From: Pseudarthrobacter polychromogenes
GTDB taxonomy: Bacteria; Actinomycetota; Actinomycetes; Actinomycetales; Micrococcaceae
Assembly: GCF_014644495.1 (NCBI RefSeq)
Contig: NZ_BMKU01000002.1
Location: 186,001 to 250,000, forward strand
Length of the DNA: 64,000 bases
Direction of reading: 5' to 3'
Shown here: piece by piece, positions 8,728 to 16,359 of the stretch
Numbering within the stretch: the stretch's first letter is position 1
How the letters are laid out: each line of letters begins with the position of its first letter
Program-made: the position numbers and the translations under genes
The notes under the pieces: generated by a model
What the model saw: only the letters and a program-made list of their open reading frames with translations
Database searches by the model: none
What the model was told of the DNA's origin: nothing

Positions 8728-9312
8728 CTAGCGGCCGCTCCGCAGGGCGCCGTTGCCGTCTGCAAAGACCTCGCTGACTTTCTGGCGCAGGTTGGCACCC
8801 TTGCGGGTGGCAACTGCGTTGAGGTCTGCTGCGAAATCCAGGAGGTCCGCGCGGAGCGACGCGGCGAGCTCGTCCGTGCCCGCAGCGAGCATCCGCACGG
8901 CCAGGAGCCCGGCGTTGCGTGCTCCTGCGATGGACACGGTGGCCACCGGGACGCCGGCGGGCATCTGGACGATCGACAGCAGGGAATCCATTCCGTCCAG
9001 GGTCTTGAGCGGAACGGGAACGCCGATCACCGGGAGCGGTGTGACGCTGGCCAGCATTCCCGGCAGGTGGGCTGCGCCGCCGGCCCCGGCGATGATGACC
9101 CTCAGGCCGCGTTCATGGGCTGTCTGCCCGTAGCGGATCATTTCGGTGGGCATCCTGTGGGCTGACACGACGTCGGCCTCGAAGGGAATGCCGAACTCCG
9201 CCAGCGCGTCAGCCGCAGCCTCCATAACGGGCCAGTCGGAGTCGGATCCCATGACCAGCCCCACCAGCGGGGCGGCCTCCGACGCGGTGGAGGGGGTGGT
9301 TGGGGCGCTCAT
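8728..9312 (-). CDS. purE: N5-carboxyaminoimidazole ribonucleotide mutase
   Basis: Converts N5-CAIR to CAIR in de novo purine synthesis, acting on the product of PurK encoded just upstream. The 194-residue protein has the class I PurE motifs GSDSDWPVM (about 23-31), VSAHRMP (about 49-55) and [13 protein letters not shown] (about 77-89), plus the GVP and [14 protein letters not shown] segments. Its ATG overlaps the purK stop codon as ATGA (9309-9312), so the two are translationally coupled. A Ser/Ala-rich N-terminal extension of about 14 residues precedes the fold. Confidence 0.96.
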   Translation of the reverse strand: MSAPTTPSTASEAAPLVGLVMGSDSDWPVMEAAADALAEFGIPFEADVVSAHRMPTEMIRYGQTAHERGLRVIIAGAGGAAHLPGMLASVTPLPVIGVPVPLKTLDGMDSLLSIVQMPAGVPVATVSIAGARNAGLLAVRMLAAGTDELAASLRADLLDFAADLNAVATRKGANLRQKVSEVFADGNGALRSGR

Positions 9313-10505
9313 GGCTTCTCCTCGAAAGTGCTCGGCAGTTCTTCTGCCGGTGCCCGGCCGTCGCGGATGATGCTTGCCACCATCGTGGCGCGGCGGCGGA
9401 CGGAATCAACGTCCGCCGTGGATGAACCCACCAGGTTTACGTGGCCGATCTTGCGGCCCGGGCGGACGGACTTGCCGTAGCAGTGCACCTTTGCGGCGGG
9501 TTCGCTGGCAAGCGCCATCGGGAAGGCAGAAAACAGGTCCTGGTTGTCGCCGCCCAGGAAGTTTTTCATTACCACCACGGGGCCAAGCACATCGGTGGCG
9601 CCCAGGGGAAGGTTCAGTACCGCCCGCAGGTGCTGCTCGAACTGGCTTGTCACCGAGCCGTCCTGCGTCCAATGCCCTGTGTTGTGGGGGCGCATGGCGA
9701 GTTCGTTGATCAGGAACCCTGCGCCGACGCCGGGGGTCTCAAAGAGCTCAACGGCCAGCACTCCCGTGACGCCAAGTTCACCAGCAATCCGCAGGGCAGC
9801 GTCCTCTGCGGCAGCAGCGACCTCCACCGGGATGTCCAGGGCGGGAGCTATCACTTCGTCACACACGCCATCCACCTGGATGGTGTGTACCACCGGCCAG
9901 GCCCGGGCTTCGCCGTCGGGTGTCCTTGCAACGAGTGCTGAAAGCTCCCGGGTGAATTCCACTTTGGCCTCAGCGAGGAGGGGGCTCATGGCGTCAAACC
10001 ATTCAGATGTTTCGGCAGCTTCTTCTGCAGAGGCGACGATCCTGACACCCTTGCCGTCGTACCCGCCGCGCGGCATCTTCAGCACAACGGGCCAGCCTGT
10101 CTCATCGCCGAACCTGACCAGTGCCGCCACGTCCGGGACGGAGGCCCAGGCCGGGTTGGGAAGCTCCAGCCGGTCGATGGCGGCACGCATGACCAGTTTG
10201 TCCTGGGCGTTCACGAGTGCATCAGGCCCGGGCTGGACGTTAACGCCGGCGTCCTGCAGAGCGCGGAGGTGGTCTGTGGGGACGTGTTCGTGGTCAAAGG
10301 TCATAACGTCCAGGCCTTGGGCAAAGTCCAACAGCGTCTGCAGGTCCTTGTAGTCGCCCACCGGCGAGGAGGACACTGCCGAGACAGCAGAGACGTCGTC
10401 CCCTTCGGCGAGGACACGGAGTTCGAAGCCGAGGGCAGTTGCTGCAGGGGCCATCATTCGGGCAAGCTGGCCGCCGCCAACTACGCCTATTACTGGAAAA
10501 GTCAC
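9309..10505 (-). CDS. purK: N5-carboxyaminoimidazole ribonucleotide synthase
   Basis: ATP-grasp enzyme carboxylating aminoimidazole ribonucleotide with bicarbonate and ATP in purine synthesis. The 398-residue protein starts with a Rossmann-like [14 protein letters not shown] (about 5-18), followed by the ATP-grasp core: [16 protein letters not shown] (about 141-156), then AVELFETPG (about 255-263) and [17 protein letters not shown] (about 270-286), the usual PurK signature. GTG 10505 follows TAGGCT by 7 nt, so transcription of the purK-purE unit is probably leaderless. Divergent to the GtrA gene. Confidence 0.96.
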   Translation of the reverse strand: MTFPVIGVVGGGQLARMMAPAATALGFELRVLAEGDDVSAVSAVSSSPVGDYKDLQTLLDFAQGLDVMTFDHEHVPTDHLRALQDAGVNVQPGPDALVNAQDKLVMRAAIDRLELPNPAWASVPDVAALVRFGDETGWPVVLKMPRGGYDGKGVRIVASAEEAAETSEWFDAMSPLLAEAKVEFTRELSALVARTPDGEARAWPVVHTIQVDGVCDEVIAPALDIPVEVAAAAEDAALRIAGELGVTGVLAVELFETPGVGAGFLINELAMRPHNTGHWTQDGSVTSQFEQHLRAVLNLPLGATDVLGPVVVMKNFLGGDNQDLFSAFPMALASEPAAKVHCYGKSVRPGRKIGHVNLVGSSTADVDSVRRRATMVASIIRDGRAPAEELPSTFEEKP

Positions 10506-10512
10506 ATGGGCC

Positions 10513-10518
10513 AGCCTA
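10513..10518 (-). promoter_or_regulatory. -10 element of purKE (leaderless)
   Basis: TAGGCT on the minus strand, 7 nt upstream of the purK GTG. Confidence 0.5.
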
Positions 10519-10627
10519 CCGAAGACCGTCCGGTATCCCGCGCTCCGGTCCGGCGGGCCGGGAGTATTTCAGCGGCTGGGCTACCCCTTACCGCCGGTTG
10601 GGAAGGCTGACTCACAGGTTTGGGGGC

Positions 10628-10633
10628 TAAAAT
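10628..10633 (+). promoter_or_regulatory. -10 element of the GtrA gene
   Basis: TAAAAT about 45 nt upstream of the GtrA ATG. Unlike many neighbours this gene has a leader with a good ribosome site (GGAGGG just before the ATG at 10679). Confidence 0.45.
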
Positions 10634-10678
10634 GGCCTCCGGCCCAATGGCCCACAGTTCACACAGCCATGGAGGGCC

Positions 10679-11248
10679 ATGTTCACCACACTTGCAGACC
10701 GTATCCGGGGGCTCGCCTCGCTTTTTTGGCGCGAAGTGGCCAAGTTCGGAGCCGTGGGCGGTGTGGCCTTCGTGATCGACAACGGTCTCACGTACTACCT
10801 GATGCACGGTCCGATGACCGACAGCGAGGCCAAGGCGCGGTTCGTTGGCGCTTCCGTAGCCACGGTCTTCTCCTGGATCGCCAACCGTCTCTGGACCTTC
10901 CGGCACCGCCGCCAGGCCAACGTGCTCCGCGAATTCCTGATGTTCGTCCTCATCAACGGGATAGGCATCGGGATTTCCACGGGCTTCACAGCCCTTGCGA
11001 AATACGGGATGGGCATCACGGACAAGAACATGTTGTTCCTGGCCGGAGTGGCGGGCATTCTTGTGGCTACCGTGGTCCGCTTCTTCGCCTATCGGTTCCT
11101 GGTCTTCAACCAGGAACTGGACCAGGAACCGGAATTCTCCCACGACCACGAGCTCATCGAGCTTCACCACCGCCACAAGGAGCATGGCTCCGGGGTGGAG
11201 CGCGAAGCGGAACCCGAGCCTTCGACCGACGGACGCGCCAAGCCGTAG
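10679..11248 (+). CDS. GtrA family membrane protein
   Basis: Small membrane protein of the GtrA/DPMS family, thought to flip or help transfer polyprenyl-phosphate-linked sugars across the membrane. The 189-residue protein has four predicted membrane helices (about 20-38, 55-72, 83-103 and 116-140) with the family pattern KFGAVGGVAFVIDNGLTYYL in the first and ATVVRFFAYRFLVF in the last. The ATG has GGAGGG immediately upstream. The cytoplasmic tail is rich in His, Glu and Asp (HDHELIELHHRHKEH), an odd feature that could bind metal or simply be disordered. Divergent to purK, as in mycobacteria. Confidence 0.9.
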   Translation: MFTTLADRIRGLASLFWREVAKFGAVGGVAFVIDNGLTYYLMHGPMTDSEAKARFVGASVATVFSWIANRLWTFRHRRQANVLREFLMFVLINGIGIGISTGFTALAKYGMGITDKNMLFLAGVAGILVATVVRFFAYRFLVFNQELDQEPEFSHDHELIELHHRHKEHGSGVEREAEPEPSTDGRAKP

Positions 11249-11291
11249 CTGGAGACCTTGGGGCGCGGGCGGGCGTCAGGCCCCGGCTTTC

Positions 11292-11990
11292 CTAGCTGCC
11301 GTGGATGCGCTCCGCTGTGAGCAGCTTGTCGGTCAGCTCCACCTCCGGATGCGTCATTACCACCGATCCACCGTGCTGCCAGGCGCCCAGGGCATTGGAC
11401 AGCGCGCCTTCCAAGCCGTTCCCGGCAGGAACATGAAGGCGTACGCCTTCATCATGGCGGGCGGCGAAGCTGCTGAGCAGGTCCTGATGGGAGTGCGTCC
11501 GGCCGTCCCCCGCCACGAGGGCGCACCCTGCGGGATCAGGCTCGGCGTGCGGCATGAAGACGTCCCCCTGGGAGCGGACTTCCGCGGCGAAGTCCAGGCA
11601 GCCGGCCGCAAGCGCACCCGGCCACCGCATCGCCAGCGCCGGCAAGGCCACGGCGATGACGGCGTCGTATTTTCCTTCAACTGCCTCGGGATCCGCCGTA
11701 GCCAAATAGTCCGCCGTGCCCCCGTCAAGAACGGTCTGCAGCCCCACCTGCCAGGCGGCCAGCGCCCAGACCACCGACTTCCAGTGCGCGGGCAAATCCA
11801 TGCGCAGGCGCATGCCGGGGATGGCGTCCAATTCGTCCTGGAGCAGGTTGCTCGTCTTGGCAACCCAGTTGTCCAGCACCCTGCCGGAGAGCTCCACCCG
11901 CTCATCGTCAGGGCCGTACCACGTAAGGCGGGGAGCCGTTGAATTGCCCGAACGGAGCGATGACATGAGTTCAGATAGCGGGGTGCCCAT
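11292..11990 (-). CDS. TIGR03089 family protein
   Basis: A 232-residue protein of the actinobacterial TIGR03089 family, which resembles a shortened N-terminal domain of AMP-forming ligases but lacks the ATP-binding SGTTG-type loop; function unknown. It shows a GR-V-L-DNWVAKTSNLL segment (about 37-51) and WALAAWQVGLQTVLDG (about 76-91), the part resembling the first half of acyl-CoA ligases. Two in-frame starts exist, ATG 11990 and GTG 12017; the region between them is an 11-nt tandem repeat and looks non-coding, so 11990 was chosen. No clear ribosome site. Gene order beside GtrA, LCP and WhiB is shared with mycobacteria. Confidence 0.8.
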   Translation of the reverse strand: MGTPLSELMSSLRSGNSTAPRLTWYGPDDERVELSGRVLDNWVAKTSNLLQDELDAIPGMRLRMDLPAHWKSVVWALAAWQVGLQTVLDGGTADYLATADPEAVEGKYDAVIAVALPALAMRWPGALAAGCLDFAAEVRSQGDVFMPHAEPDPAGCALVAGDGRTHSHQDLLSSFAARHDEGVRLHVPAGNGLEGALSNALGAWQHGGSVVMTHPEVELTDKLLTAERIHGS

Positions 11991-12101
11991 GCCACCATCC
12001 TGCCACCATCCTGCCACCGGGAGGATGGCCAGTCACGGTGGACGTGGGACCGGCTGACGCGGGACAGGCTTGGCAGATGAATCGGACCCCCACAAGGTGG
12101 A

Positions 12102-12115
12102 GTGACATTAATCAC
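12102..12115. promoter_or_regulatory. Candidate CRP/GlxR (cAMP receptor) binding site
   Basis: GTGACATTAATCAC followed by A matches the GTGA-N6-TCAC-A core of the actinobacterial CRP/GlxR consensus (TGTGA-N6-TCACA) except for the first base. It lies about 200 nt upstream of the whiB promoter and about 110 nt upstream of the TIGR03089 start, so it could serve either gene. CRP control of whiB genes is known in mycobacteria; here it is inferred. Confidence 0.5.
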
Positions 12116-12302
12116 AGGGGATACTCAGCCTGCTTGCTATTTTGTCTGTTTGCCGGTATTTTTCCCGCCGTTGGTGGCGATTTGGGCCGTTGCCCGGGAG
12201 GATTCGAAGTTCCTCGCCAGCCGCGCCGTGCCGGCGTTATCAATTCCCGGGCGTGGCGTACGCCGCGTTCGCCATCCTGAGTGATTATTATCCGGCGGCA
12301 GC

Positions 12303-12331
12303 TTGACTCGTCCAAGTTACACACGTGTAAT
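12303..12331 (+). promoter_or_regulatory. whiB promoter (TTGACT-17-TGTAAT) with overlapping palindrome
   Basis: -35 TTGACT at 12303-12308, 17-nt spacer, -10 TGTAAT at 12326-12331; the best classical promoter in the window. The palindrome TTACACACGTGTAA (12317-12330) covers the spacer end and the -10, a position from which a bound repressor would block RNA polymerase. Confidence 0.65.
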
Positions 12332-12418
12332 TAGATACCTAAAGGCAACTGCGTAAATGCCGGCACACAACCGAGTGCCACGTATCCAGGCAGTAGCTGC
12401 AAATCAGGAGGGTCGCCG

Positions 12419-12952
12419 ATGGGGCAAGCAGAGCGTATCCAGGAAGATGCCGTCGTGGCCGGCCAGGCAACGGCAAAGTACCGCGCCCGGGGGGTGCCAA
12501 GCGATTGGTACGTGGACCCCGCCGATCCTGATGCTGCCGATCGGTACAACAGGAATGCGGGCGGCGTCCTGGAGGACCAGGCCACTGCATTCCTCGCCGC
12601 CCACGAGGCGCTGCTTGACGGTGGCCCGGAGTCAGAGGATGATCTCGACCCGCCCATGGAACTTGCAGCCGGTGGCGCAAGCCAGCCGGTGTGGATCGGG
12701 CTGCCCTTCCAGCAGGATTTCGACGACGAAGGTGAGCTCGGCTGGCAAACAGACGCCTTGTGCGCCCAGACTGACCCCGAGGCATTCTTCCCTGAAAAGG
12801 GCGGCTCCACGCGGGATGCCAAAAAAGTCTGCGGAGCCTGCAATGTGCGCTCGCAGTGCCTTGAATACGCGTTGGCAAACGACGAACGGTTCGGCATCTG
12901 GGGAGGCCTTTCCGAGCGTGAGCGCCGGCGGCTTAGGAAGCGAGCAATCTAA
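12419..12952 (+). CDS. WhiB-family iron-sulfur transcription factor (WhiB2/WhmD-like)
   Basis: Redox-responsive 4Fe-4S regulator that works with the primary sigma factor; WhiB2 orthologues govern septation and division. In the 177-residue protein the cluster ligands are Cys115, Cys138, Cys141 and Cys147 (CX22CX2CX5C), followed by the GIWGG turn (159-163) and a basic C terminus RERRRLRKRAI for DNA contact. AGGAGGG 6 nt upstream fixes the ATG. The N-terminal extension of about 100 residues is acidic and disordered, longer than in typical WhiB2 (about 90-130 residues in all). It is followed at once by the giant GT2 gene, and placement next to TIGR03089 and envelope genes supports WhiB2. Confidence 0.93.
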   Translation: MGQAERIQEDAVVAGQATAKYRARGVPSDWYVDPADPDAADRYNRNAGGVLEDQATAFLAAHEALLDGGPESEDDLDPPMELAAGGASQPVWIGLPFQQDFDDEGELGWQTDALCAQTDPEAFFPEKGGSTRDAKKVCGACNVRSQCLEYALANDERFGIWGGLSERERRRLRKRAI

Positions 12953-15900
12953 TTCACCAGGATGTTCACGTCACTGCCGTTGTGGTCGCCCACAACGGCA
13001 GTGCCTATCTGCCCAGGACCCTTGCAGCCCTGGCGGGCCAGACCCGGCCCGCGGACTACGCAATCGGCGTCGACGCCGGATCACGGGATGACTCCAGGGT
13101 CCTCCTGCAGCGGGCCCTGGGTGAAGCCAATGTGATCAGCCAGCAGCGCGGCAAAGGCGGCATGGGGGCGGCCGTTTCCGCCGTGCTTGCCGAACTGGCT
13201 CCCTGGCGGGGGAGTGCCGCGCCGGACAAACCGGAGTGGATCTGGCTGCTTCACGATGATGCAGCACCTGCTCCGCAAGCACTGGCCGAACTGCTCAGCG
13301 CTGTTGAACGGGCGCCCTCGGTCACGGTCGCAGGGTGCAAGCAGCTGGACTGGCACGCGGAACGCAAGCTCATCGACGTCGGCCTGTCCACCAGCCGGTG
13401 GGCTGAACGGCTCACCCTGATCGACGCCGACGAACTCGACCAGGGGCAGTACGACGGCCGCAGCGATACCTTCGCCGTCAATTCCGCGGGCATGCTTGTC
13501 CGCCGTGACATCTGGGAGCACTTGGGCGGTTTCGACCCTGCCTTGCCCGGCAGTGGCGACGACGTCGACTTCTGCTGGCGCAACCGGCTGGCCGGGCACC
13601 GCGTCGTCGTGGTGCCCGCGGCCCGCATGTTCCATGTTGCGCACCGGCCTCAGGCACTGGGCAATGCGGCGGCGGCCCGGAAAGCCCAGGTCCACCTGCG
13701 CCTGAAGCATTCACCGCCATGGATGGTGCCGGTCCATGGGGCCGGGGCACTCCTGGGCAGCCTCTTCAAACTCGTGTTGAGCATCCTGGTCAAGGATCCT
13801 GGGCACGGCCTGTCACAGGTCGTTGCCACCTGCGGGGCCCTCGGAAGGCCGCGCGCAGTGGCGAGGGCCCGCCGCAGCGCCCGCCGGACCCGCCGCATCC
13901 GCCGTTCCGTGATCCGCAAGCTCCAAACCCCCAGGCGCGAAGTCTGGAGCCACCGGCGGTCCCTGATGGAGGCGCTCGGCTCGGACACTTCCCCGTCGGA
14001 CGAGCTTGAACAGGATCCCTTGGCGCACCAGCCCACCGGCGATGCCTCGGACGACTTTGCTGCCTTGGCCACCACAAAGCGTGGATGGGTGGGCAACGGC
14101 GCCCTGGCTGTGGTCATCGTTTCGTCCGTGGCCTCGCTCCTGGGCCTGACCGGGCTCTTCCGTGCCGACGCCGTGTCCGGCGGTGCGCTTATTCCTGTCG
14201 CTGCCAGCCTCGGCGACATCTGGCACCACGCTTCCAGCTGGTGGATCACCCTGGGGGCAGGGCTGCCCGGACTGGGAGACCCCTTCGGCTACGTCCTGTG
14301 GATCCTCGGGATCCTGGGCGGAGGCGATGCCAACCCCGCCATGGCCTGGCTGCTCCTGCTCGCCACGCCGCTGTCCGGGCTCACGGCATGGTTCGCCGCC
14401 GGCGGGCTGACTGTCCGCCGCCGGCTCCGGCTGGCCGCCGCCCTCCTCTGGGCTGCCGCACCTGCACTCCAGGTCGCGCTCAACCAGGGCAGGGCAGGGG
14501 CGCTGGTTGCCCACCTCATGCTTCCCCTGGTGGTCCTGGCCCTGCTGCGGGCCACCGGCTCCGCAGTTGGCCATGGCCGCTTCACGCTGCCTTCCCCCGC
14601 CGAAGGCCGTCCCGGCGAGAGGCCCCCCGTCAGGCCCGGTATCAACGGCACGCCATCCTGGACCGCCGCGGCCGCGGCCGGCCTTGCGCTGGCAGTCGTT
14701 GTTGCATCGGCACCTTCACTCTTGTTTCCGGCTACCGTGGTGGTCGTGCTCTGCGGCCTCCTGCCCGGACGCCGCGGCCGGACGGTCTGGTGGGCCCTGC
14801 TGCCCGCTGCGGCCTTATTCATTCCTTTCGGACTCTCCGTCCTGGACAGGCCCCGGGCTTTACTGGCCGATCCCGGCCTGCCGCTTGCCTTTGACTCAGC
14901 GCCGCTGTGGCAGCAGGTGCTGGGCCAGCCGCTGCGGTTTGACCCGCAGGGCGGCCTCGCCGGGCTTCCCTCCTTTGCCGGCGGCACAGTACCGTGGGCG
15001 CTGGTGCTGGCACTCCTGGTCGCAGCCCCGGTGCTGGCGCTGGCCGTCGCCGGACTGGTGGTACCCGGGCACCGTGCCGCGATGGTGAGGGGTTTCTGGG
15101 TGGCTGGCATCCTTGCCCTGGGAGGCGGCTGGCTGGCAGGCCACGTGGCCACTGCCGTCAACGCCCAGAGCCTCGTCACACCGTTCACCGGACCGGCAGT
15201 GTCTGCTGCGGCGTTCGCACTCCTGGCGGCAGGCATCCTGGGAGCGGAGCATCTGCTGTCCATGGCGCACCGGGGAGCGGCCAGCGGCAGCGCCAGGCGC
15301 CGGGCCGCCCTTCGGTCCGCCACCGCCGTCGGCATGGTCATCCTGCTCGCGGGGCCCCTGGCCGGAATGGCTGCATGGTCAGCCCAGAACCTGCTGCGCC
15401 CTGCCACGGCGGCCGCTGTTGGCATGGGGACGGCTTCCCCGGGCGGCGAAGCCGCCAGCCGCCAAACCCCCGACGCCGCCGGCCTGCTCGGAACCCCCCG
15501 GCTGGTGGAGGCCACCAACCCGCGCACCCTGCCGGCCACCGCCATTGACCGCGGAACCGGGCCTGAGCAATCACGCACCCTGCTGATCAGTACGCGGGAC
15601 AACGGGACGTTCGACGCATCACTGATGCGCGGCGCCGGAACCACCCTGGACAGCCTCTCCACGATTGCTTCCGCGCGGAACATCATCGGAAGCCCGGGTG
15701 CCGAGACCATTCGCGACGACGACGATGTCACCGCCGCCGTGCGCCGTGTGGTGGCAACGGTCGTCGCAGGCCAGGGCGTCGACCCGCGGAGCGACCTCGA
15801 ACAGCTGGGCGTAGGGTTTGTTGTCCTGCGCTCCGCTGACACGGCTGCCCAGCTGACGGCCAGCCGGATGGACGCGGTACCGGGCCTTGTTGCCGTGGGC

Positions 15901-16359
15901 CAAACCGATGTGGGGTGGCTCTGGCGGATCACCCCGTTGAACCAGCCGGCCCTTCAGGCCGCAGACGTTGCACACCGGGTACGTATCGTCGATGGAAGCG
16001 GTGCTGCCATCGGACTGGTTCCCTCCGGCTACAGCGACGTGGACGCCCCCGTTCCGGCCGGTCCTGAAGGTCGCCTTGTGGTGCTGGCCGAAAGAGCGGA
16101 TGCCGGCTGGACCGCCTGGCTTGACGGCCGGAAATTGACTGCGACCACCTCCGGCTGGTCGCAGGCCTTCACGCTTCCCGCAACAGGTGGCCAGCTCACC
16201 ATCCGCTACGAAAACCCCTGGGCCGTGTGGACGGCCATTGCACAGATCACGGTGATTGGCCTGACGGTCCTGCTCGCCATACCAATGCCGGCCAGGAGGC
16301 CCCGGACGGGCATCTCCCGGGACGAGGGCTCCCTGCGTAAGGAACACCAGAATGCATGA
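12952..16359 (+). CDS. Giant membrane-embedded family 2 glycosyltransferase
   Basis: About 1135 residues. An N-terminal GT2 domain (VVVAHNGSAYLPRTL, then LHDDAAP with the DxD-like metal site, then SGDDVDFCWRNRLAGHR, residues about 10-230) is followed by a basic linker and 10 or more membrane helices from about residue 380 to 820, then an extracytoplasmic domain and a last helix. Likely uses a sugar donor on an envelope glycan or lipid. The first canonical start in this frame (GTG 12982) would cut off strand beta-1 (VHVTAVVV), and TAG at 12934 closes the frame above. ATT at 12952, overlapping the whiB TAA, is proposed as the start. It overlaps the next gene by 8 nt, so coupling is likely. Confidence 0.88.
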   Translation: MHQDVHVTAVVVAHNGSAYLPRTLAALAGQTRPADYAIGVDAGSRDDSRVLLQRALGEANVISQQRGKGGMGAAVSAVLAELAPWRGSAAPDKPEWIWLLHDDAAPAPQALAELLSAVERAPSVTVAGCKQLDWHAERKLIDVGLSTSRWAERLTLIDADELDQGQYDGRSDTFAVNSAGMLVRRDIWEHLGGFDPALPGSGDDVDFCWRNRLAGHRVVVVPAARMFHVAHRPQALGNAAAARKAQVHLRLKHSPPWMVPVHGAGALLGSLFKLVLSILVKDPGHGLSQVVATCGALGRPRAVARARRSARRTRRIRRSVIRKLQTPRREVWSHRRSLMEALGSDTSPSDELEQDPLAHQPTGDASDDFAALATTKRGWVGNGALAVVIVSSVASLLGLTGLFRADAVSGGALIPVAASLGDIWHHASSWWITLGAGLPGLGDPFGYVLWILGILGGGDANPAMAWLLLLATPLSGLTAWFAAGGLTVRRRLRLAAALLWAAAPALQVALNQGRAGALVAHLMLPLVVLALLRATGSAVGHGRFTLPSPAEGRPGERPPVRPGINGTPSWTAAAAAGLALAVVVASAPSLLFPATVVVVLCGLLPGRRGRTVWWALLPAAALFIPFGLSVLDRPRALLADPGLPLAFDSAPLWQQVLGQPLRFDPQGGLAGLPSFAGGTVPWALVLALLVAAPVLALAVAGLVVPGHRAAMVRGFWVAGILALGGGWLAGHVATAVNAQSLVTPFTGPAVSAAAFALLAAGILGAEHLLSMAHRGAASGSARRRAALRSATAVGMVILLAGPLAGMAAWSAQNLLRPATAAAVGMGTASPGGEAASRQTPDAAGLLGTPRLVEATNPRTLPATAIDRGTGPEQSRTLLISTRDNGTFDASLMRGAGTTLDSLSTIASARNIIGSPGAETIRDDDDVTAAVRRVVATVVAGQGVDPRSDLEQLGVGFVVLRSADTAAQLTASRMDAVPGLVAVGQTDVGWLWRITPLNQPALQAADVAHRVRIVDGSGAAIGLVPSGYSDVDAPVPAGPEGRLVVLAERADAGWTAWLDGRKLTATTSGWSQAFTLPATGGQLTIRYENPWAVWTAIAQITVIGLTVLLAIPMPARRPRTGISRDEGSLRKEHQNA

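Larger units (their letters stand above)
11991..12418. other. Intergenic regulatory region between TIGR03089 gene and whiB
   Basis: About 430 nt without a credible gene. It holds an 11-nt direct repeat next to the TIGR03089 start (11990-12018), a CRP/GlxR-like palindrome (12102-12115), an AT-rich patch (about 12130-12170), and a strong sigma-70-type promoter overlapped by a palindrome (12303-12331). An untranslated leader of about 80 nt precedes whiB. Confidence 0.7.

Noticed and set aside
14289..15932. A 547-codon minus-strand frame inside the giant GT2 gene
   Set aside because: Ser/Arg/Pro/Ala-rich shadow of a membrane protein gene; no start signal or family.
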